Shown here: positions 1 to 11,384 of the stretch, one piece after another
Layout: every line of letters begins with the position of its first letter
How positions within the stretch are numbered: position 1 is the stretch's first letter
Assembly (NCBI RefSeq): GCF_905475395.1
Contig: NC_058341.1
Coordinates: forward strand, 59,279,501 to 59,343,500
Direction of reading: 5' to 3'
Source of the DNA: Chrysoperla carnea
Taxonomy: Eukaryota; Arthropoda; Insecta; Neuroptera; Chrysopidae
Length of the DNA: 64,000 nt
Made by a program: the position numbers and the translations under genes
The notes under the pieces: generated by a model
Database searches by the model: none
What the model was told of the DNA's origin: nothing
What the model saw: the letters and a program-made list of their open reading frames with translations, nothing else

Positions 1-167
1 GGAACGCACCTTTGTGAAGTAAGGAAACATTGTGAAACCACAACATATGATGTATAATTTTGAAACACAATAAATCCACAGTTTAAAAAAAATACTCATG
101 CTCAAAATGACATCATACTTAACATATAGTTTGTACAAAATTAACTAAAATTGTTGTTCCCAATATA

Positions 168-364
168 CAGTGAGGTGTAAGTGAATATACAGTTGCAAAA
201 ACCTATTTGATTCAATTATTGAATTATTATAAAGCAATTTCTTGTTTTAAAACGAGAAAAAGATTATTGCATTGACATGTACTGTAAAGCGTTCTTTTTT
301 TTTTAATGATTAAGAAATAAATGTCTAATACAACTTACTGTATATCCACTTACGCTTCACTCTG
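168..364. mobile_element. Tc1/mariner-type MITE
   Basis: A short element of about 197 bp bounded by inverted repeats. The left end reads CAGTGAGGTGTAAGTGAATA and the right end is its imperfect reverse complement ending CTTCACTCTG. Both ends are flanked by TA, the usual Tc1/mariner target duplication. No coding capacity is visible. The family assignment rests on the CAGTG terminus and the TA flanks only. Confidence 0.6.
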
Positions 365-1794
365 TACTTGGTATAATCATGGATTTCGATTGAATTGAAA
401 ATTTAGTTGCTCTCAGAACGATGTTTTAAAAGTATAAAGGAGACAGAAATTTTATTTAATATGGCACTTAATGGGAACCTTGAATTAGAATATACATTTT
501 ACAAATAGAACTTGATTAACCGGTTCAATTGATATTAAAGGTCATTCGAATAATTAAGTCAAGTTGGAATAAATGTCAGCCTTATAATATTTTCACAACA
601 AAAAACAGTGTAAATATATTAATTTCTGCTACCTAAATTATACAAAGCGTAATTTTTTTTTAAGTAGATAAATAGGATTTATTTAGTGGTGGATATAGGC
701 TTGATATCGCCATAGGTCTCGTCCGATATGACGCCCTTTTGCACAATGTGGATGTGATTATTGAAATTAGACATCTTATTTTCAAATATTTAATATTTTC
801 TAATGAATCTTTGCAATAGTGAGAGAGAAAAAAGTAAAATTCAATTTCACAGTTGACGTAAAATTGAATTGCGCCTTTCAAATATAAACAATTTTTTTAA
901 ATTCGGGCGCCCCTCATAATGTTGTCGCCTTAGACCTAGATGTCACCAATCTAAACTTTAATTCGCCTCTGTCTACCTCAATATTCAATTAAGACAACTT
1001 TTAAAACACCTGCAACAACTAAATTGAATCAAAAAATTGTCAGGAAATATACAATTTTTAATTTTACGCCTCGAAATTTCAACAGGAAAAGATTTTGAAT
1101 ATTTACTAGAGTATCAAGAGAGTAAATTGAAACTGTGATTACTTATTTAAAATTAATTCTTTTAACAATTATCATCGTAACATGATTATTTTTACAGAAA
1201 ACGAAATGGCACTAAGATAAAGTTTAACATAAAAAAACATTACCGTTACTCTATGGCTTCGCCGTAGTTGGGTAAAATATATGATCTTACGTGATGATAT
1301 TAACTATTTTAACTCAAAACAGTGTTTAAGTACTTAATTAAAATGGCAGTAAAAAAATTTCATTCTTTTTATACAATAAATAATTAAAATTAAATTGAGA
1401 TAAAAAAAATTTGAGTTTCTATGTTTTTTCCTAAAGTTAATTTTACTTTATACAGAACAAAAAAATTTTCAAGTTTGATCAATTCTTAAATAAAAATTGT
1501 AATCAATGTTTAGAAAAACATGATTCTGGTCGATGTCAAAGCGTGAGAAGCAACCGTTTCTTAAAAAGCTATAAAATCATTATTTTTGACGTTAATAAAT
1601 TCATTTGAAGTATCCTGACCCAACGGCGTCAAAACGTGTATTATGTTTTAGTAAAACATTGTAATATATAGAGCTGTTCATTCGAAAGTTTGTTTATTTA
1701 ACGTACATGCAGCCTTAATACAAAGAAGCCTACTTCAATAATTAATTTTTATAACGCACGTTTGTTTCTCGGTAGGAAAGCCGAGCGTCCTTAA
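365..1794. other. Intergenic, no gene seen
   Basis: AT-rich sequence in which no open frame resembles a known protein. The 73-codon minus-strand frame near 660-881 has no recognisable feature. No RNA gene or clear repeat boundary was seen. Confidence 0.5.
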
Positions 1795-2398
1795 CAAATG
1801 AATGTAAACTTGGTATGGGTACCGGTACATAGGGACATTGCAGGGAGTTGAAAGTCCAAGGAGTTTGTTTTAAATGGCACAAGGCTAACGGGCACAGACA
1901 TCAATGGTCACCCGGAAGTTCCATTTGCGATCTGCAAGCTGCTTCTAATCGAAGATATCTAAAAAACGGCCAATCTTAGATGGAGGGCGGAACGCATTTG
2001 TGTTACAAGACAGATATGGTCTGAGTACAACCGTACGCGTTGCTAAGATCTTATATCGCATCAAAGGAGCTCTATAATAAAAATTGTTGAATTAGCTTAA
2101 CAGATTATCACGATTATTGTACGAGCTGTCACAGTGGGGAGGAGGAAGAAAACATATCTCATCTTCTCTGTCACTTTCCAGCTCTTACAAAGAGTAGATG
2201 GACTCACTTGGCCAGCCTTTCTTTGATGACCTCTCCGACCTTAAGTCCGTTGACTTCAAAGCACTCCTGCTGTTCTTAAACAGCTCCAAATGGTTCATGG
2301 AGTGGCCAGGCCAAATCTTTTTCAGTATCACAACGGACCCTTTGGTCTAAGTGTGTCCCATCCCAGAACAGCCATTCTAACCTAACCTAACGTTACAT
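1795..2398 (+). mobile_element. Decayed non-LTR retrotransposon 3' end (RNase H and Cys-rich tail)
   Basis: Translating the plus strand with frameshifts gives a VWVP-HR-IAG block near 1810, matching the WVPGHxGIxGN motif of LINE RNase H domains. Further on, near 2105-2170, it gives GEEEENISHLLCHFPAL, the CxxC/EE-HLLCxCP signature found at the C-terminus of I/Jockey/R1-type pol proteins. Stops and frame shifts make it a relic. It ends in (CCTAA)n-like repeats (2380-2392). The same family lies on the minus strand at 19265-19740, and the copies share stretches such as ACAAGACAGATATGGTCTGA. It is 5' truncated, as LINE copies usually are. Confidence 0.75.
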
Positions 2399-4116
2399 TT
2401 TTAGTTGCAACGAACGTTTTATAAGCACATGCACTTTCACCCTGGAGGCTTGGATTCAATTTCCGTTTTGGAAACCTAAATATACGATCTTATTACTACA
2501 TATGAGCATGAATAGTGGATAAAAAATGAAAACAATTTGATTGATGATTGAAGCCCACTTTCTAAGTGTAATTGATTATTATCATAACCAAAGTAATATA
2601 TCCGAGATGGTAACCATGGATCTCATTAATTTTGAATAAGATAAAAAAGAAATCATAATCACCAGAAATAAGATAAAGAAATAAGAATCGCCAGGTCGTT
2701 ACAATCGCTATGTATGACAGTACAGAACGTTATAATAATCATGAAGATTTTGTAAATAACCATAAAATGATTTTATTATTGCTTTAAAAGTTATGCGATC
2801 ATTATGTTTATGTGTTTCGGTTATAATTTTTTCATTTGTTATTAATTTTTAAACGAATTTTATTTTAAAAAATGTTTTTATTTTTCATAAAATAATTTTT
2901 TAATTTTTCGCTCTTAATAAGAACTCTTTATTTAAGAATTGAGCAAAACTTGATAACTTTTCTCTATATCTACGAATTCGCATCGATTATCTACAAATTT
3001 ATGCACACAATAATTTCAGAAAAGAACGACAAATAATCTAAGCATTTCTCGAAAGTTTGCACAATTCTGTTAGATTATCTATCGCCTAGATGTGGCAAAA
3101 TCTCAGCTTTGAAATGGCATTATTCAAAATTAAAATTCCAAGTGAATTTTTAATGTTAAATAGCAAAAACACCAAAATTGAGATTTTAACCAATATTTTC
3201 TTTTTAATTTCTACTTCATTCGAAATTCTTATGTATAAAAAATGTCCCAAAAAATATAACCTGTTTTTTAGTAAATTTTCAAGACATTCTACGCCATAAA
3301 AATTGAACAAATAAAAAATCCCTTGCTTTTTATAAACAAGTTTAGTCTATCTTTCAACAATAGAAAGTATCACTTACATATTTTTTACAATCTAAATTTT
3401 AATATTTTCTTAAATCTATATATTTAAAATTAATTGCACTTCATTCTATTTACAAACAAAATGAATGTTAAGGGGGATTTACGATCGTCTTCAAATCAAA
3501 TTCGGTACACTATGCAGAAATGTTTAATATTTATGGACTTTTTGAGACTATCGACATATAAAAAAGTTTACATCATTCAGAATGAATTTCTTTTGATCAG
3601 TTTCTCTTAAGTTACGATATATTACAGTTACATCTGTTAAACGAGTTCCTTTCCTTTCATTCAGAGACCTGTAATCGAATGGAGTTATTCTAATTTAACT
3701 CTGACTTGTCCTTATCGTCATTTCTAGTACTCTGTGTTAAAAAACTATACTATTGTGATGGAGGATTATCCCGACTGCACAGTTTCCGGTGACTACTTCG
3801 AAGGTCATATATACCAGTTGATTCCTTGTATTTTTTTCAGAAACCTTTCACATTATCGCGCCCAGGAACTTAGCAGACTTTGCTCGCTCAAATGCATCAC
3901 TGCAGTTTTCTTTTTCCCAACTGTTTTTTTACTTACATTTATTAATCTGATTGCCTCTTTTATTGTGGATTTCGAAATAAAGTTCATTGAAACCATCTGA
4001 AAAATCTCATCACGTTTAGATTATTTTTATCGGTTTATTGATATCTCAATTTCGTTGTAAAATGCACACCTAAAAGTAATATGCGTAGAAACGATTTTCT
4101 GAAAATATTCAGATAT
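2399..4116. other. Intergenic, no supported gene
   Basis: AT-rich sequence. An 88-codon plus-strand frame at 3734-4000 has one hydrophobic stretch (FFFPTVFLLTFINLIASF) but no family I can name and no splice context, so it is not called as a gene. Confidence 0.4.
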
Positions 4117-4428
4117 TAATTGTATTGTTCCCCATTAGCTTAGTTGGTTAAGGCGTAACCAATTCCATCCGCGGTATTCTTAGGGTAGCGGATTCGATTC
4201 CCGCCGTCGCAACAAAATTAATTTAATTAATAGTTGTGATGGGTTGGTGTAGTGCATGGTGTATGCATTAAGGAGGTGCACTCAGCCTCTGAAATTGAGG
4301 TGCTGATAAATGAAATTATCAGCGGAAAGGTGGTAAAACACATGTATGACATCACAATGGGTTCAATAGCCTAAGTGTGTCCTTCGTGGACAGCCAATAT
4401 AACCTAACCTAACCTAATTGTATTGTTC
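4117..4428 (+). mobile_element. tRNA-derived SINE with 14-bp target site duplication
   Basis: The body is 4131-4414. Its head has a tRNA-like box A (TTAGCTTAGTTGGTTAAGG) and box B (GGATTCGATTCCC), the internal RNA polymerase III promoter. A body of about 150 bp follows, then a 3' end reading CCTAAGTGTGTCC...GACAGCC and a (CCTAA)n tail. The direct repeat TAATTGTATTGTTC at 4117-4130 and 4415-4428 brackets it exactly, which marks a target-primed insertion that is not very old. The 3' end resembles that of the LINE relic at 1795-2398 (CTAAGTGTGTCCCATCC...ACAGCC), so the LINE probably supplied the reverse transcriptase. Confidence 0.85.
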
Positions 4429-6215
4429 TTCAAATTTCAAAAAAATATTTAAGACATTTTTGGTGATTTAAATAAAAAATAAGACCATTTCCATTCGATT
4501 CTGGTTAAATTTTTTTGAAATGAAACCGTTCGTACCCCCTTAAGAGAGTTCAAAGCAAAGTATTTGCATACAAATAGAAAGAACAAATTTTATTTGTACT
4601 TGATAATTGTTAGCACCTTTTATACCTTTATAAATCTACAGACTATAACGCAGTAAATAATACAAAGCTATATTTTTTTCTCCAATTTTCAATTTTTTGA
4701 TAAAAATTATAGGAATTGGAGAGGGAAGAGATTTGTGTTCATAATATCATAGTAGATAAGCTTTGGTGTTCCATTACATTTGTTTTTCGCTTAATTAACT
4801 TGAACATAATCAGAAAAACTATATACAATGTGATTCATATTAAAGTGACCACTTTCAATTTAAGTAGGAATATTTAAATTGCGTACAAATATTATTTGTT
4901 TATTCAATAGTTAAAGCTACTACAACCAGTTACCATCAAAAGTGATGTGAAAGCCTCTTTTAAAATAATTTTAGTGCTTAGTTAGTTTTTAAAAACAAAA
5001 TTAAAATCCAATTTTATGCCTATTCTAAAAGACATACACGATTAGTGATGAAACTTCTTTAGTTCACGATTTCACAATATAATAAATTAATAAGATAAGA
5101 TAGAAAAATTTTCAGATAAATTATTTAAATTCTATTCACCAAATCATTCTTCTTTCAGAATTTTTGAAAGATATTTCAGAAACTATGTCTCCAATCATCA
5201 AATGAATTCGATTTTTGAACTTTCTGGTTCAAAATTAGCATTGATTTGGAGATTAAAAAAAATTCTCGATTTGTGATCATTTTTTGTACATTCATGAAAC
5301 TTTTATCGAATTAATTTCGTTCAAATTTAACTTTAAAAAGTGACAAAACAAGTTTTAACATGGGACTACATGGAAAATATAAATCGATATTTCTCAAAAA
5401 TAATATCGATAACTATATTTGAAACTTTTACCAGTTAATAATTATTTTCAACTTTCTATTAATTTAAAAAAATTATTTAAAATTTGCATACTGTTTTCTT
5501 ATGAACGCACATAGCAAAACATATTGTTGAATGAGCGTCCTTAAGAGATGTCTTAACCGATAAAATTCTAAAAGTAAGGAAATGTATCATTGAAATCTTC
5601 GAATTTGTTTGTGATTTCAATAAAACACATTGTCTCAGCGAATTAATTATTGAAAAATATGACAAATATGCACGAATAAGTTTTACACTAGAGTGACTAA
5701 ATCAGTTGAAAGTTTCGTAAATTAGGAGATAAATCATGATAACTAAAGAAGTTTCACTGTAATTAAAAAATAAAACAAGGAAAAAAACACACACTACTTT
5801 TTAATCTAAGCAATGGCAGTGTTTGTGTGAATTGCTTCGCCCAACGCAGAAATAACATTCTATACAGCTTAAAAAAATCATTCAATTTAATAGCTTTTAT
5901 ATATATAGGTTTTACTATACAAACATAGCTAGAAAATATACAAATCCTCAAGTCATTTCTTTGCTAAAAACATATTACGTTTCATTTTTTAAAAAAAATT
6001 CAGGTATCTTAGTAAAAAGTGCAAAATAAAAGTTGAAACATGGGTATGACATCTCAAAATCTACGTGATTTTATACACTAAAGGCACAGAAATTGAAACA
6101 AGTTAGCTTGCATTTACCGGGCCTAAGTAGTCAATATTTTTTCCAGACAATATCGATTTCTTTCGAAATGTCTAATCTATGAATAAATTCAATATAACAC
6201 GACGAAATCACATTA
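4429..6215. other. Intergenic, no gene seen
   Basis: AT-rich sequence with no open frame resembling a known protein on either strand and no clear repeat boundary. Confidence 0.45.
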
Positions 6216-6685
6216 GTCGAGGAAATAAAGCATTTAACCCCCAGGAATCGATCGACTCCTCATAAGTAGATTTTTGTAAGATCCAGCATCCATGTTTGTC
6301 TGAGTCTCAACAAAATCATATTCATGCGAACCCTACTAAAAGTACCCTACTTCCGAACACCACATTGCTTTATTTAACATTTAAAAAACTATTCCATTTT
6401 ATATTTTGAACGATTCTAAGCATTTCATTTTTTACCTAACCTTGCCGTTTTCGGGATGCAAGCATTTAAAAAACATGCGAATTTTCGCTGAAAATTTGTA
6501 ATTGGTGAAAATAAAGAATATTTTGAGGTTCCAGTCAAAAATTTAATACTAGAGTACTTCTGTCCCACTTTATGAGCGTAAATCGAAAAAATACAAGTTC
6601 GCATGGATGTGGTTTTGTTGAGTACACTCAGACAAACATTTTCCGATTCCGATTTTTTCGATTTTATTTCCTCGATTACATTTGT
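6216..6685. mobile_element. TIR element (about 470 bp)
   Basis: The two ends are inverted copies. TCGAGGAAATAAA near 6218 pairs with TTTATTTCCTCGA near 6665. An inner block, TGTTTGTCTGAGT...CTCAACAAAATC...ATTCATGCGAACC, pairs with GTTCGCATGGAT...GTTTTGTTGAGT...ACTCAGACAAACA. No coding capacity. Related A/T-rich sequence (CTACTTCCG-ACACCACATT) recurs at about 44440. The family is not known to me. Confidence 0.5.
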
Positions 6686-6979
6686 CATTGAAATTGCCGT
6701 ATTACAAAAACAATTCCCGATTTTGTCGTAATTTAAAAAAAAAAATTTTCCAGATCAACGAGAAAAATAAAGATGAAAAATCGCCTACCAATGGTGTATC
6801 ATTTTCTTTGCCAATTAGTATACAAAATAAATTGTAACGAAAGAGAAATAATCCGTAAAAAAAACACAACATCAATAAAACATACATAACACGAGACGGA
6901 ACGGGGGCGGGGTTGGGCACGTGCACATAAAGAGTTTTAAACAACATATAATCAATAGAGACCAACAATTTTGGAAGTT

Positions 6980-9252
6980 TTATCTCACTTGTCTTGCATC
7001 CGTCGTAGATTGATTCGGTGAATGTATTACATATTCAGTTAATGTAACATCTGATGTACCACCAGATTCTAATGGGATGGCATGCTGTCGAAAATAATCT
7101 AACATATCGAATATTGTTGGAAACCATAAATGTTGCACACGACATTGTGCTTGATCGTTGAGACTCATACGTAAATGTTTGGCACGTCCCTAGAAAAAAT
7201 TATTTTGTAATAATCAAGAAAAATAAAAAATGATTATCTTTATATGAAGTTTTTGTCTGTTAGTTATCATGGAACTATTCTGTGGATTATTCAATTTTAC
7301 ATAAATATTTCTTACCTGAAAATTAAAAGTTAACACAAATTCTCCTTTACGTGTTTCAGATTGACGGACTAGGAAAGTTCCATGACCAGATGATCCTTCA
7401 TGCAAGACTAATTGAGCTGCATCAGATCTAGCTAATGTACCATGAAACCAAGGATGTTCTCTCAGCGTTGTTGAAAGATCTGTTTCAACATCTAAGACTA
7501 CAACAGAAAAACATAAAATATATTCGTGAACAATATATTTTTTATCAATATTTTAATGTACTTTGTTCAAGTTCAGGATGCGATGAACGTAATTCAAAAT
7601 TGCTACTACTCGATAATCGTTCACCTTGTCGTCCAGTACCACCTTGTAATCGTGGCGGTAATTCAGGTGCACCACCTTCTGTAATTGTACCGGCCTGAGT
7701 GCCCTGACTACTATGCGTTGCTCGCATACAATATCTACAAAATTAATTTTTTTAAATAATTTAAGTAGTTTAAGTATTCTACGATCGCAAAATTCCATCA
7801 AATTTCTAGACTGCTTAACCAGAAAAGTGAACGGAAGTTAGCAGACAAATTTATTATCCTCTCATGCATATACGAAACTTCCTGTACATCATAATCAATT
7901 TGAAAGAATTAAAATCTTTTTAAGTATATAATTAATCAATTTTAATAAGAATTGTAAGGGAGGAAAACCTATAAATGTCTTTTAAGATATTTTTTAAATT
8001 GTCTGCTAGATTCAGCCCCAATTTAAAGAGTCCCGATAAATAGCTTTGCATTACATTAAAATCTTGTATATATACTTTCTTAAGTATATATTTTATTAAA
8101 TCAAATCAAAATCGTTAGAAAGCAAAATCATTAAGTTGGTTTTTCGACCCCCTTTTTCACGGATCCTGGTATTCCATTCTTAGAGTCCCTATAAAAGGGG
8201 TTTGCACCACTTTAGAAGCTTGTTCCTTTTTAAAACTTATTATTATTTTAGTATAAACTCATAAAAATTTATTCTTTTCAATAATATTTTAGTTTTTTCA
8301 AATTGATAATGATGTACAGAGAGTTTTGTACATCATGTATAGAGGATAATAAATTTGTCTGCTAGCTTCCGTTCACTCCTCGAGAATAGGAATTAATAGA
8401 TTGGCTGCTGACATTTACCTAATAGTTGCAAGCCAAGATCGCATATCGTCCGTGTCATGAGCTTCAATTACATACTCCATATTATTATCAGCCTTTAAAA
8501 CAAATGTATTTTCGTGATCCGGCATCTCTAAAGCAGTCGTTTCACGAGCTTCACTAACCAAAAAACAAAATACTCCACTTCTAGGCTGTTATTTAAATAT
8601 AAAAACATTAAATTAAAATGAAAAACGAGAAAATTTTAAAGAAAAAACGTACCTTAGTAGCTTTTGGTGGTGAATAAAACTCTAACATATAACCACCAAC
8701 AGTTTTCACTAAAGCTAATCGACATCGTTCCCATTTCTGTGCACCTCCAGGTTGATCTAAGCTCTCCGGTGTTAAATAATTCACTAAACCCTCTTTACGA
8801 CATTCCACAACAATTTTAGCTAACTTTGTTTTAGCCAATCGACCAGAATTACTGGATAATTCCACTTCATCGGAATTTTGCTTATGAAAGAATCCTTTAC
8901 CTTTACGTAAACCTTTAAAACTGAGTCGTCGAAAGAATGGCTTATGATTAACTAAAGGAGAATCAGTTTCTTGTTCAGAATAATCACTTAATTCATCGTG
9001 ACCATTTGCAACTTTTGCTCCTTGCAAACGACGCCGACAAAATTCTTTCTCAAAATGATCTGAGAAACAGTTTATAAATTTCTTTAAAAAATCCTTATGC
9101 GAAACACTGGATCGTGTTGTTTCTGATAAACCCACAGACATGTAATGTACACAAGCTCTAGCAAAATGTTGGGCCGCCGCCCGGGCATGCCGTTCACAAA
9201 AATCATCACTGACATCACTAACCCCACATTCAGGGGGTGTAGCTGCAGCCAT
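6980..9252 (-). CDS. Lnk: SH2B-family adaptor protein (Lnk), five exons
   Basis: The spliced reading is 8653-9252, 8419-8585, 7562-7734, 7316-7497 and 6980-7189. Every junction has GT/AG and compatible phase, giving 443 aa. The first 75 residues ([20 protein letters not shown]) form the SH2B dimerisation helices. A split PH domain covers about residues 105-256, ending [13 protein letters not shown]. An SH2 domain covers about 328-432 and carries the phosphotyrosine-binding FLVRQS motif with Arg358. In animals these adaptors dock on activated receptor tyrosine kinases, including the insulin receptor, at the inner membrane. I start at the ATG at 9252 because [10 protein letters not shown] matches a typical SH2B start, although an ATG 18 bases upstream is in frame. 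The protein is shorter than Drosophila Lnk, mainly in the linkers. Mdh2 diverges from it about 2.1 kb away. Confidence 0.9.
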
Positions 9253-11384
9253 TTTAACAATAATTATCAAATATACTTAAAAATTAAGAAAACATTTCGT
9301 ATAAAACGCATAACATTTAATATCAATACTAAACTGTACGAAATGACAGATGGATGGAAGCCATTTAATTTTTTTTTTCAGTCAAACTCACATCATAACT
9401 TTTTTTTAATTAAATATTACTATTATGTAATGTTTACTTATTTTAATAAATAAAGACAAAAATTTGCTAAAAATACTTCATAAATACATACTTTGATAAC
9501 ATTTTTTTTTTAATTCACAATTGCAGAATTTGATTTGATAGCATGAAATTTATTTATGGTATCATTTTAATGTTTACGTTTAAACGTACGCGTTCGATGT
9601 GATAACAAGTTTTTTACCAGTTTTATTTTACGTCGTTTTTATTTACAGTGTACAAGCCTTAATTATGTGCATAACAATCAATTTAATTCACAACTAATTC
9701 TTATGATTTAAACTGTGAGGATTTCTAGCTTATAATAATTAAAAATATTAATTGTAAAAGGCTATAGCTCATTTCCACTTGTTCTTCTTCTTCCGAATTC
9801 CCTTCGATAACTCAAAGCCTAAAAGGCATGAAAATGAAATTGTCGGGCTTATTTTTGTTGGTTCAGCACAAATTACAAACAATAACTTTTAACGAAATTT
9901 TTCGGTTAATAAAAAAATTAACTAACAAAATCGTTAATACTTCAATAAAAAAATGAAGCTCCGAATTTCTTATAAATAGAACGTATTCGTTGTGTTACGC
10001 ACACATGGTAGGCTTGGTGGAACTAGACAAGGTATGCGTATGCTTGATGTAGGACGAGTTTTGGTTCAGTAGGTACATGTACCCAGTCGACGCCATTTTA
10101 GTTTTTTCCCTCTTCCTGATTCAAATGTTGTAAAAAACATGAATACGTTTGTGTGAACAATCCTTGTGTGAAAAATAGTTCCAGACAATGAATAAATAAT
10201 TAATGATTAATGAACTTTTTCCGCCTCAGATTTTTTCAATTTTTAATATGTAAACAAAACATTGACCAATTTGACAGCTCAAATAAAATAGTGAAGGCGC
10301 TGAGTGCCTACAAAAAGATTCTTAAACTAGAACAAATTTGCAATTTTCTCATATATAATTATGTGGGATTTTCTTTCGCTAAGGGCTTGCTATCGACTTA
10401 TAAACTAATAATGGGCCGGAAAAATGATGAAACTTAATACTTACAATCGTGTTAGTTTCGTTGCTATTTCATAAAACGTATTATTATGTGCATAACATTT
10501 AAATATAGACTCATACCTTTAAAATGAGTACCTTAAAGTACAAAAATATTTTTAATTGTGCAATGAACGGCGTTTCAAACCAAGCGATTTGCGCCGATCT
10601 TATGCATTATCATTTTTGTTTGCAATTTTAATCTTATCTTCGGTTCTATTGGTCCTATCAAGACGAATAAAAAAAAAGGAAATATTTGCTTTTACATGTT
10701 TGAATAAAATAATATCTGTATACTAAATATTCAATAACTTAGGAGCTATGGTCGTATAAACAATTATTTATTTATAACAAATTTCCCCCCACTTTGAACT
10801 ATGAGCAAGCTGAAAATTCAAATTCAGCGGGTCAAAATACGTCGATACAAAATACAATAACTCCTTGTTCGGTAGGGCCTGTAAATGCATACAAAACATA
10901 CTCAGCGCCTACACTATAAATAAATAAGCAATATGGCGCTGAATGGGTACCGTGCAAGAGAGTGAGAGAATGTCCCCATGTATGTTATTTCGACTTTTTT
11001 GCACTAAAGGCATTGGAAATAATTCGAGCTTGACATTGACAGTACTGTCAAAAAACTATTCAAGATCAGTGCCATCTAGAAAGTAAGGCACATTCACATA
11101 TAATAACTTAGAACGAACGTAGCCATGGATTAAAAGAACGCGATTTTTTTATCTGGTGAACGTAGCCTATGATTAAGTTGAATCCAATAATTCTATAGTT
11201 GATATCTAATCTGAGTAGTACAAATCTTGTGAATGGTGTTGAAATACTCATATTCTTATAGAGTATAGAAAAATCATTCACTTACTAATTTACTATCAGA
11301 GATATCAACTTGGTCACCGGTCACGTTTATTACTGAAGGTCGGCTAATTTTTCCATTTTAATTAAATAATAAACTTTCATCGAA
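9253..11384. promoter_or_regulatory. Divergent intergenic region between Lnk and Mdh2
   Basis: About 2.1 kb separates the two divergent starts, so both promoters presumably lie here. No TATA or initiator could be assigned with confidence. Two short stretches mention the same text (ACTCAGCGCC / GCGCTGA near 10290 and 10899-10945), but no element boundaries were found. No gene is supported. Confidence 0.3.

Noticed and set aside
3734-4000. 88-codon plus-strand frame with a hydrophobic C-terminal half
   Set aside because: No recognisable domain, no splice context and no partner exon. The hydrophobic stretch can arise from T-rich sequence.
4131-4215. Possible functional tRNA gene
   Set aside because: Box A and box B are present, but the acceptor stem does not pair, and the sequence continues into a SINE body with a target site duplication.
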